Part shown: in pieces, positions 7,296-16,200 of the stretch
How the letters are laid out: every line of letters begins with the position of its first letter
Numbering within the stretch: position 1 is the stretch's first letter
NCBI GenBank assembly: GCA_964289745.1
Contig: CAXYMM010000001.1
Location: 1 to 64,000 of the forward strand
DNA from: Ekhidna sp964289745
Lineage (GTDB): Bacteria > Bacteroidota > Bacteroidia > Cytophagales > Cyclobacteriaceae
Length of the DNA stretch: 64,000 nt
Reading direction: 5' to 3'
The notes under the pieces: model-generated
Told to the model about the DNA's origin: nothing
Seen by the model: the letters and a program-made list of their open reading frames with translations, nothing else
Databases searched by the model: none
Made by a program: the position numbers and the translations under genes

Positions 7296-9671
7296 ATGTT
7301 ACGAAACTTCCTCAAAATTACTTTTCGCAATTTCAAGAAGAATAAATCTTATGTGCTGATCAATCTTGTTGGCATGGGATTTTCCCTCGCATGTTGTATT
7401 GTCGGATATATAAATTATAAATACGTAGCAGACTTTGATAGCAACCACGCTAATAATGACCGCATTTTTAAAATTCATGCCTACAAGCAAGTACAAGATG
7501 ATAAAGTGCAAATAGGAATAACTCCAATGCCTCTGGGGAATCAAATTAAAGACCAATATCCCAATATTGAAAAAAGCTCACGTTTCGCTTCAGAGAATCT
7601 GGTAATCAAAAAAGAGCTAAAGGTCTTCGAGCAAAGAGTTGGATTTGCGGAAACCGACTTTCTGGATATGTTCACACTGCCCTTGCGATATGGGGATAAA
7701 TCTGCCCTGAATAATCCCTCAAAAATTCTTTTAAGTAAAGAAACTTCAGAAACCTACTTTGGTAAAGAAAACCCAGTTGGTGAAATTATTTACTTGACTA
7801 AGAAAGATGGAAGTCAAATTCCACTAACAGTAGGGGGTGTATTCGAACATATTCCTACTAACTCTTCCATTCGGTTTCGGGCTCTTACCCATTTTGATAA
7901 TTATCTTAAATCGACTGATCTGGAGACAAACGATTGGAATGACTTTATAGCAGGCACATTTGTAATGACTGCTGATGGAGACTACCCTCAAATAATGTTA
8001 GATGACATCAACAAAAACTATATCACTATCCAAAATGAGGCAAGGCAGGATTTTAAATTGGCAGAATACTACTTGGTTAATCTCTCCGATCTTGGACAGC
8101 ATGTAATTGATATACCCTATAATTGGCTGCATGAACCCCCTGAACCAGTTACCGTTTACGCTCCGCTTATAATGGCCGGAATCATGCTCCTAATAGCCTG
8201 CTTCAACTTTACAAACACTTCTATTGCTATTTCTGGCAAGCGATTAAAGGAAATTGGAATTAGAAAAGTAATGGGGGGAAGTAGAAGGCAGCTTATTTTT
8301 CAATTCATGGGAGAGAATCTATTCTTATCATTTCTTTCTATGCTTCTGGCTTTACTCATTTCCTCTTTCCTTATTCCCGCCTATAATGCTTTATGGAATT
8401 TTATTGATCTAAAACTAAACCTGATCGAGGATTTTGAGATTTACTGGTTTTTGACCACATTGCTCATCATCACCTCTTTGATTGCTGGTGGCTACCCTTC
8501 ATTGTATATTAGCAGGTTTGAGTCCGTCAACATCTTGCGAGGTAGCGTCTCATTAGGCGGTACCAATCTTTTTTCAAGGTTATTATTAGGCTTTCAATAT
8601 CTATTCACCATCATAGGGTTAATTTCCAGCTTTTCTTTTGCCAATAATGCGAAATACCAATCCTCTATCGATATTGGTTTTTCAACAGAAAATATTCTAG
8701 GGGTTCGTGTAAACACGCTATCAGAGTATAAAAACTATTCTAACGCCATTAAATCTAATCCGTCCATTGAAATGGCTGTAGGAAGCTCTAATCATATTGG
8801 TACATGGCACTACATTCGAAATGTAAAATCTGAAGGAAGGGAGATAGAGGCTTCCTTCCTAAATTTTGGGGTAAAGTACGCAGACATAATGGACTTGGAA
8901 ATACTGGAAGGACGGTATTTCGACCCTAATATGTATGAATATGATCATGAAAATTCAATCATTATCAATGAAGAGTTTGTGAAAGAAATGAATTGGGAGC
9001 AACCCATTGGAAAGGTGCTAACGATACAAGACACTTTAAGACTAAACGTAATTGGCGTGATGAAAAACTTTTACCAATTTGGTTTCTTTGAACCCGTTCT
9101 CCCATCTGGCTTTCGACTCGCAGATAAGGAAGACATGAACTTTGTGGTCATCAAGAGCCAACTTCCACCCACTGAATTTTATGATCAAATGGAAGCGATA
9201 TGGTTAGATGTCGTTCCAGATAAACCCTTCAACGCCACCTTTCAATCCCGGTTCATTCAAGAGCTAGTTCTAGTAAACCGCAATGTCGTGAAGATATTTC
9301 TGTTTCTTGGAGTTTTGGCTTTGGTGCTTTCAAGTATCGGGCTGTATACACTTGTGTCTTTGAATATGATCAAGAGGGTGAAAGAAATAGGGGTAAGAAA
9401 AGTATTGGGTGCTTCTATCCAGCAGATATTAATTTTGATGAATAAGCAATTTTTTTGGTTGCTATTGATCTTTACCATTTTAGGAGCAGTACTCTCATAT
9501 CTCACGCTTGATTTATTAATGGGGATGATTTTTTCCGTGTACCAAACCGCCACAGTAGCCACAGTATTCATACCCTTTTTACTTTTATTAATGATGGCTG
9601 TGAGCATAGCCTCCATCAGAATATTTTTTACTGCTTCTCAAAACCCCGTTAAATCATTGCGGTATGAATAA
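7296..9671 (+). CDS. FtsX/MacB-like ABC transporter permease (about 790 residues)
   Basis: A 791-residue inner-membrane permease of the type abundant in Cytophagales. Order of parts: N-terminal MLRNFLKITFRNFKKNKSYV leader and first membrane helix (about residues 20-42), a large periplasmic MacB_PCD domain, a first FtsX block of helices (about 285-425) including RLKEIGIRKVMGGSRRQLI, a second periplasmic domain, and a second FtsX block (about 670-785) with MIKRVKEIGVRKVLGAS. The duplicated EIG-RKV-G coupling motif contacts the ATPase, which is not encoded nearby. Homologues are assumed to move or mechanically release a substrate across the envelope; the cargo is unknown. The upstream sigma-54-like element suggests conditional expression. 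Confidence 0.93.
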   Translation: MLRNFLKITFRNFKKNKSYVLINLVGMGFSLACCIVGYINYKYVADFDSNHANNDRIFKIHAYKQVQDDKVQIGITPMPLGNQIKDQYPNIEKSSRFASENLVIKKELKVFEQRVGFAETDFLDMFTLPLRYGDKSALNNPSKILLSKETSETYFGKENPVGEIIYLTKKDGSQIPLTVGGVFEHIPTNSSIRFRALTHFDNYLKSTDLETNDWNDFIAGTFVMTADGDYPQIMLDDINKNYITIQNEARQDFKLAEYYLVNLSDLGQHVIDIPYNWLHEPPEPVTVYAPLIMAGIMLLIACFNFTNTSIAISGKRLKEIGIRKVMGGSRRQLIFQFMGENLFLSFLSMLLALLISSFLIPAYNALWNFIDLKLNLIEDFEIYWFLTTLLIITSLIAGGYPSLYISRFESVNILRGSVSLGGTNLFSRLLLGFQYLFTIIGLISSFSFANNAKYQSSIDIGFSTENILGVRVNTLSEYKNYSNAIKSNPSIEMAVGSSNHIGTWHYIRNVKSEGREIEASFLNFGVKYADIMDLEILEGRYFDPNMYEYDHENSIIINEEFVKEMNWEQPIGKVLTIQDTLRLNVIGVMKNFYQFGFFEPVLPSGFRLADKEDMNFVVIKSQLPPTEFYDQMEAIWLDVVPDKPFNATFQSRFIQELVLVNRNVVKIFLFLGVLALVLSSIGLYTLVSLNMIKRVKEIGVRKVLGASIQQILILMNKQFFWLLLIFTILGAVLSYLTLDLLMGMIFSVYQTATVATVFIPFLLLLMMAVSIASIRIFFTASQNPVKSLRYE

Positions 9672-10393
9672 AGCTTATCTCCTAATTCAGAAATAAGAGA
9701 AAGGCATCAACTTGATCAGCATCCACCACACCTAGGTTCTAATTCCGTTGTTAATGATAATTTATTTCTTCTTAGTCAGTCAGTTCAACCGGTGGGTTGA
9801 TAATATTAATTCAAATTTTATTAGTTGTAGAGGTGTTAGAGTTTTGATTATTCAGTTCTATTGAAAGTGGGAAAGTTATTGCAACGAGTAAAATATATTT
9901 CGTGGCTCAAAAAATGCAGTATCAGGATGGGTATAACAAGCAAAGTGTGTAGAAAGATAAAGATGATTTATTATATCAGTATTAGACATAATCCTGTTTT
10001 ATACTTTCAAGTGATCCGATATAAAACCCATAAGACCAAATAATTAAGATATAAATCATAATTAAAGTGAACAATAAAAATTTAAAAATGTATCTCGATT
10101 TTACAATTCTCGAGAATATAATTGCATATCTATACCACTCCAAAGCGAATGATAGAATTGGATATTTGAATATCATTTCGGGAAGTATTTTGTTATGTTT
10201 TCTTACTTTCGCAGAAAATTTTCCAAGCATTTTCTGGTTTCCAATTATCTCTTTAACATAATCTTATTAACATGTATAACATTAATGTGATTATACTAAT
10301 ATATTTCACCTCCTCATTTTTTAAATTTGTGAAAAAATAAAAAATCTTCAAAAGCCCTATCTTTAAAAGATCCACCTACTTTCTCAAATACTG
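9672..10393. other. AT-rich spacer, no supported gene
   Basis: About 720 very AT-rich bases. An 82-codon minus-strand frame at 9982-10230 would give a basic protein with one membrane helix (around KFLLFTLIMIYILIIWSYGF), and an overlapping plus-strand frame exists at 10067-10261. Neither has family character and they cannot both be real. AT content here and in the next gene is higher than in the rest of the window, hinting that this stretch and the glycosyltransferase could have been acquired together. Confidence 0.35.
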
Positions 10394-11683
10394 ATGCTCA
10401 AAAAGGTACTTATAATTACCTATTATTGGCCGCCAGCTGGTGGACCAGGAGTGCAACGCTGGCTAAAGTTTGTAAAATATCTACCAGAGTTTGGAATAGA
10501 ACCTATTATATATTGCCCTGAAAATCCATATTACCCGATTATAGATGAGAGTTTGTCTAAAGAAATTTCTAAGACTACTACTATAATTAAACGACCTATT
10601 AAAGAACCTTATACTTTTACTAGGTTCTTCTCTAAAAAGAGTACTAAACGCTTAAGTTCTGGTGTCCTTCCCAAGCAGAAAAAACAATCCTTTATTATAA
10701 AATTGTTGCTCTACATTAGAGGTAATTTTTTTATCCCTGATGCCAGAAAATATTGGGTAAAACCTTCCGTATCCTTTTTAGGTGATTATTTAACAGAAAA
10801 CAATATCAATACTGTTATTACCACAGGTCCTCCACATAGCATGCATTTGATTGGCTTACAGCTAAAAGAAAAATTAGGCATAGAATGGATGGCAGACTTT
10901 AGGGATCCTTGGACTACTATAGGCTATCATAAAGCATTGAGATTATCAAATAAATCACGAAAAAAGCATAAAGATTTAGAGTTGAAAGTACTCAATACAG
11001 CAGATCAAATTGTGGTTACAAGCTTTAATACCAAGAATGAGTATCAGACAAAAACAAAACAGCCCATCTCAGTAATTACCAACGGTTATGATACACATTC
11101 CGTTCACATTGATAAAAAAGATGCGCAATTTACCCTATCTCATATTGGATCTTTATTATCTGATAGAAATCCTGAGATTTTGTGGGAATGCCTACAAGAG
11201 CTCATGGATGAAAATGCTTCATTTTCAGAGTTACTTCAGCTTCAATTAATTGGCGTTGTAAGTGATGATGTTTTAGAAAGTATATATAGTTACGGATTAA
11301 AAGCACACACCAAAGTTTTAGGTTATGTTAGCCATGAAGAGGCCATAAAGTATCAATTAAAATCACAACTTTTATTATTACTAGAAGTAGATTCTGAGGA
11401 GACAAAAGCTATTATCCCGGGAAAATTATTTGAGTACATGAGTGCCAAAACCCCAATGATTGCTATTGGTCCTGTTGCTTCTGATGTGGAAACTATCATT
11501 AAAAGCACCGAATCCGGATCATATTTTAACTACCATGACAAGTTAAATCTAAAAGCACAATTACTTCATTATTTTAATGTATTTAAAACGGGGAGCTTAG
11601 AAGTTAAGATTTCAGATTTAAAACCCTTCAGTAGAAAAGCATTAACAGAAACACTTTCTAATTTGATAAAGTCTACTATGTAA
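10394..11683 (+). CDS. Glycosyltransferase, GT-B fold, family 4-like
   Basis: A 429-residue glycosyltransferase of the GT4-like type found in Bacteroidota polysaccharide clusters. The N-terminal domain begins KKVLIITYYWPPAGGPGVQRWLKF, with the glycine-rich acceptor loop; WMADFRDPWT is the conserved central motif. The C-terminal nucleotide-sugar domain shows ISVITNGYD, then HIGSLLSDRNP and the PGKLFEYMSAKTPMIAIGP motif that carries the E-x-x-x-x-x-x-x-E-like donor site. It probably adds a sugar to a surface glycan or lipid carrier at the cytoplasmic membrane. No other glycan gene is adjacent, so it is isolated. Its codons are noticeably richer in A and T than its neighbours. Confidence 0.88.
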   Translation: MLKKVLIITYYWPPAGGPGVQRWLKFVKYLPEFGIEPIIYCPENPYYPIIDESLSKEISKTTTIIKRPIKEPYTFTRFFSKKSTKRLSSGVLPKQKKQSFIIKLLLYIRGNFFIPDARKYWVKPSVSFLGDYLTENNINTVITTGPPHSMHLIGLQLKEKLGIEWMADFRDPWTTIGYHKALRLSNKSRKKHKDLELKVLNTADQIVVTSFNTKNEYQTKTKQPISVITNGYDTHSVHIDKKDAQFTLSHIGSLLSDRNPEILWECLQELMDENASFSELLQLQLIGVVSDDVLESIYSYGLKAHTKVLGYVSHEEAIKYQLKSQLLLLLEVDSEETKAIIPGKLFEYMSAKTPMIAIGPVASDVETIIKSTESGSYFNYHDKLNLKAQLLHYFNVFKTGSLEVKISDLKPFSRKALTETLSNLIKSTM

Positions 11684-12264
11684 TTCACAACATAGAAAAA
11701 GGCATATTTATTTCAATACAAACAAAAAAATCATCCCACCAAAAGAAGATTTAATACTTTGGATCGTAAGTTGGGAATCGAAACGAGAAAAGAATTGGTA
11801 TTTTAGGGAAAGGAGATAGTAACACTTATGAACATGAGCGTTTCGGAAGAAAATACCAAGCCTCGCGGTCTTTCGTATTTTTAAAGGTGTATAAATAAAA
11901 GGAAACATACCCAAAAGCAATAGTAGTGGGGGTAGCGGAGGCGGAATAAAAGCTCCAGAAATGAAATATGCATTTTTTTTTGAAACAGCATTAGTAATAA
12001 TGTGATAGGTGGTGGATGTCACCCTGAGAACTTTAATGAGTTTGTGGTTCACAAGACAGAACCTAAGAAATATCCTTTTTCGGGAATAGGCTTAGTAAGA
12101 GAAAACCCAAATGATACTATTGAAATATTTTACAGTAATGCAACGGAACAAGAGGGCGTAGATGAGGTTCTGAAGCCAAAGCATTACTAATTTGATTGAA
12201 TAACCAAATGATTGCTAAGACTGAAATAGATTCAGTAAAGGAAATAAAGTGTCTTTGTTAAGCA
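11684..12264. other. Spacer with broken coding-like fragments
   Basis: Roughly 580 bases. Plus-strand fragments in different frames look protein-like: one ends ...RSFVFLKVYK before a stop, the next contains a glycine/serine run SNSSGGSGGG, and 12002-12190 encodes 62 residues with HKTEPKKYPFSGIGLVREN. The switch of frame around 12000 suggests a dead gene of unknown kind; no family was recognised. The overlapping minus-strand frame is proline- and leucine-rich and looks like a shadow of the glycine run. Confidence 0.3.
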
Positions 12265-12615
12265 CTATTCAATTACTGTATTTACCTTGTTGATCCTCCC
12301 CTCTATTAGTGGAGCCGTCACTACTCCCTCACCGTCATTTTTTTTATCTCCTTTATAAGCCTGTATGTAGTAGGAAATAATTTTCAGTCCTTTGAATGTA
12401 ACACGCCCTTTCTTATCCGTCTTTAAGAGAGCCACAGGGTTTTCGCTCGCCAAATAGTTTTCTTCCTCATCATAAATCGCCACAGTAGCTCCGTCTACAA
12501 AATTCCCAAGGCCGTCAATTACACTAACTCTTAACTTGGTCGGAAGTAACTGGTCATCCGATGGTGAGGTATTAAGATTGAAGGCTAGAAGTGTGATAAA
12601 TGCAATTAATTTCAT
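12265..12615 (-). CDS. Small secreted protein with carboxypeptidase-regulatory-like domain
   Basis: A 116-residue protein with a short N-terminal signal-like stretch (MKLIAFITLLAFNLNT) followed by a single beta-sandwich of the carboxypeptidase regulatory-like/transthyretin type: LRVSVIDGLGNFVDGATV, then a DEEENYLASENPV loop, TDKKGRVTFKGLK and a final strand. Such domains are common as periplasmic or surface modules in Bacteroidota. It is encoded one base downstream of the following 198-residue gene in the direction of transcription, and both follow the giant CHU_C gene, so the three may be one transcript. Specific function unknown. Confidence 0.65.
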   Translation of the reverse strand: MKLIAFITLLAFNLNTSPSDDQLLPTKLRVSVIDGLGNFVDGATVAIYDEEENYLASENPVALLKTDKKGRVTFKGLKIISYYIQAYKGDKKNDGEGVVTAPLIEGRINKVNTVIE

Positions 12616-12616
12616 G

Positions 12617-13213
12617 TCAATTTAATTTTGTCGTTATATTTAATACGTTTTCTGCTAGTGATTCAAAGCTCTGAGCCTCTTTGTACTTTCGGTCTTGGTA
12701 CGAATTAGCCAACAGTTTGATTTGTTTGGGTTCGTTATCTCTCTTGATATATTCGATCTGTACGTTACCAAATTTTTGATCTATCGGTAAAGTAAAATCA
12801 TGTTTGGGTTTTAAATAGTGCATTTCTTTTCGCTCTACGTACTCTCCTTTATCTCTTAGGCTATTCCTGCTAGTCACTAATCGGTAGCCTAGGTTTTTCA
12901 CCCGGTCGGCAAAATAATCCAACAAAAAATGAAAACTATTTTTATCAAAATCGGCTGAATAATGGATAGCGAAACCATTACTATTACGCGACTCAAAAAA
13001 AACAAGTTTTGGCGTTTTGTCAATTCCTCTCTTCCGCCAAAAATACGATTCCCATATTTCGGTTAAAAAATCATGACTTTTTTCCGAGGTTTTCCATTTT
13101 TCAAAGCGACTCAAAAAAGATTCACTCCGTTTGATAAGTTCATCAATATCTAATTTTTGAGCTTTATTTTTTCCAGCAAAAAGACGTTGGTATATCGTAT
13201 CGAAATAGCTCAT
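12617..13213 (-). CDS. Conserved hypothetical protein, 198 residues
   Basis: I do not recognise a characterised family. The protein is soluble, charged and without a signal peptide. Landmarks are an N-terminal helix (MSYFDTIYQRLFAGKNKAQK), the aromatic segment IWESYFWRKRGIDKTPKLVF, and LLDYFADRVKNLGYRLVTS-RNSLRDKG. It starts immediately after the stop of the giant CHU_C protein gene and is followed after one base by the small secreted protein, which argues for an operon. Reading frame, codon use and length all support a real gene. Confidence 0.65.
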   Translation of the reverse strand: MSYFDTIYQRLFAGKNKAQKLDIDELIKRSESFLSRFEKWKTSEKSHDFLTEIWESYFWRKRGIDKTPKLVFFESRNSNGFAIHYSADFDKNSFHFLLDYFADRVKNLGYRLVTSRNSLRDKGEYVERKEMHYLKPKHDFTLPIDQKFGNVQIEYIKRDNEPKQIKLLANSYQDRKYKEAQSFESLAENVLNITTKLN

Positions 13214-16200
13214 TTACCTTAAAAGCGTAATTGATCCAAATTGTTCAAAAGTTTCTGCTCCAGAATCCAGCGAGCTGGAAAATTTCATAATGTACGCATA
13301 GGTTCCTGGTGGGAGTACTTTTCCTTTATAAACCCCGTTCCATTGAAAGTTAATATTTTCTGCACGATAGATTAATTCTCCCCACCTATTATAAATTAAA
13401 ATTTCAAACTGCTGTATGTAGTCATTGGGAAATACAAAGAAGGTTTCGTTCACTGCATTCCCGTTTGGTGAAAATGCATTTGGTGCGATAATGACAGGTC
13501 GACAATCCTCTAGTACTTGTACCTGATCTGTAAGGCAAGTAAATCCATTGTATAAAACCACCTCATAGTTTCCCGCCGTAGAAACTGAAACAGTCTGATC
13601 CGTAGAGATCACCGCCAGATCAGGTGATAATGTCCACTCATATGTATTGAAAATACCTGGATTCAACGTTACGGTAGGATCGTTCGGATCAATAGGACAA
13701 AATGTAGCCCTCTCGGGTAAAATAAGTTCTTCAGGGTTGATCGGCACCAAGGCGACCGTCAAAGACTCCATCGCCATGCATGTTCTAGACTCATTGGTTG
13801 CTGTAACAACATAGGTATCAGAGTTCGTAACAACTAAAACAGAATCAGTATCAGTTAGTATGTTGCCACTTCCATCTGCCCATTGATAGGTGATAGAGGG
13901 ATCAAAATAATTAGTTGTTGCTACTAAAAAAACTTGTTCATTATTTTTACAATCTGGTTCTAAACTTAAATTAACCATAAACTCAGTTTCTACTGCCACC
14001 TCCAGATCGGTCGAGGTTGCACTACATCCCGTATATTGATCAAAGATTGTCACGCTATAAGTTTCAGAGGTGGTGACCGTATTTTGAGCAGCCTGTGAAC
14101 CATCACTCCATGTATATATATAGCTACCACTACCTCCTGCTATATTGGCAAGCAAAATCACCTGCCCTTCACAAGGATCTCCTGAAGTTATGACCTCTGC
14201 GGTGGGTTCAGCATTGAAAATGACTTCAACGGTTTCGACTCGATCACAAAAACCAGTAGCTTGCGCTGTAACCTCATAGGTACCGCTTCGATTCACCTCA
14301 ATAGCAACTCCAGTTGCGGGGTTTGTTACAATATTTCCTCCTGTCGTAGCCCACGTATATGAAACCCCTGCAGTACCACCATCCGCAACGGTAACGACTC
14401 CCGTTGTAGAACAAAACTCCTGAATAGCATTAAAGGTAAAATTAGGTTCACCGCCTGCAATAATTGTTTCTTGCTCAGTTTCTACGCACGCTGGCGGATT
14501 ATTGTCTGTAACCTGAACTGAATAAGTGTCTGGATTGAGATTAGGAATAGTAAATGGGTCGGATGTCTCACTTCCTGATGCAATGATCAATCCTTGGTCA
14601 TCAAGCACTTCATAATTATAATTGGCAGGTAGTGAGGTTAATATTAAGTCGACCTGATTATTACATATTCCATTAGATGAAACACTTAACCCAAATCCGC
14701 CAATATCTTCAATTTGAACAACCTCTAGTCTAGTACATCCTGTTACGAGATTAGTGACGGCAAGGCTATAGTTACCAGGCGCAAGGTTGGGTTGGGAAAC
14801 ACTACCAGGCCCATCGAAACTTTGTGTTGGAACGTTAGTTGGGCCAGAAAATGCATATGAATAGCTCCCCGAAGAATTAAATGCAATGTCTACAGATCCA
14901 TCATCATTCGCACAACCTGATGTATTATTGGGAGTCACCAATATATCTGGTTCTTCCTGAATCGTAACCTGTAGGGTATCGCTATTAATGCAGCCAAAAG
15001 AGTTGATCACCTCAATGGTGTATTCAAAATTACCCGGAACAGAGGTATCCACATTTACGGTTCGATTAGATCCACTTGACACCCCATTTATCGCCCAAGT
15101 ATAAGATGTGACATTTACCACTTGAGCATCCAATGTGATGGCAGGGTCATTTTGGCAGAGGATTTGATCATTTCCTAATGCTACCTGAGGACGAGCGTCT
15201 GCCAGAAATACACTAAGGGTATCGGAGGTACACCCAGTAGTATTATTGATAATGGCTACGTTAATAATATTAGGATCCGTTACGGTAATTTGCCGAGTCG
15301 TATCGTTGGTAGACCAGTAGTAGGAGAAATCAGAATTATCGATTGGCCAGGCCTCCAAAACAATGGATTGATCGCATAGTGCGGTATCTGATGGGACAGT
15401 TGGGCTTTCTGGGATGTTATTAATTACGATAGTCGTAGAAAGCGTTGTATCCACATCACAGCGATTGCTAAGTACCATCTGAACAGTGTAGGTACCAGGC
15501 GAAGTATAAATATGTGTAGTATCCTGAATAGCTGCCGAAGTTCCATCTCCAAATATCCAGAGGTAGTTTTCAATAGAGTTGAGCGGGTCTCGTCCCACCG
15601 CTATGAATTCCGAAGCTTGACCTACGCATCCAGGAGTAACAGTAATGACTGGTTCCTGAAAAGGAGAGTTTTCAATTTGCGAGAAATTAGGAAGTCCTAA
15701 TCGACTGGTTCTGCCTTGTAAATCAAACCCTGCGGGCTGAAACCCATTGGCATCATCGTCTCCATCAGGAGCAGAAATAACCCCTAACGTAGTGGAATTA
15801 TCAACAGCTATGTATACTTGACCTGTAGGTGCTATTTGTATAGCACCGTAGCTTGAGTTTGCGCTTTGCGGATACCCATCAAATTTTGTTGCCTGAATAT
15901 CTGCGGCAGGATTCGCACTATCTAAACTATCCAAATCATACTGTATGAGCTTCGAAGTGCTGGAAGAGGTCGTTGCATATAGGCGATTTCCACTTGCTGA
16001 AAATTCTAATCCATACAAGTCGGTCTCCCCTGTATCGATGAGTCTTGGATTAGAAACCTCTCCTCGATCAAAATCTAAAATTTCAATTTGATTAGTGCCC
16101 GGAATATTGACTGCCAATACATTATAAGTTGGAGATATTTTCATGTAACCCGAGGCACTCTGTTCATTCATGAAATCATGAACCTCACCGGTCGGCGAAA

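Noticed and set aside
9982..10230. 82-codon minus-strand frame with one membrane helix
   Set aside because: Overlaps an equally long plus-strand frame in very AT-rich DNA; hydrophobic residues are expected by chance there. Mentioned only in the spacer entry.
11708..12052. 114-codon minus-strand frame rich in proline and leucine
   Set aside because: Its distinctive PPPLPPLLLLL run is the complement of a glycine/serine run on the other strand, and no family or start context supports it.
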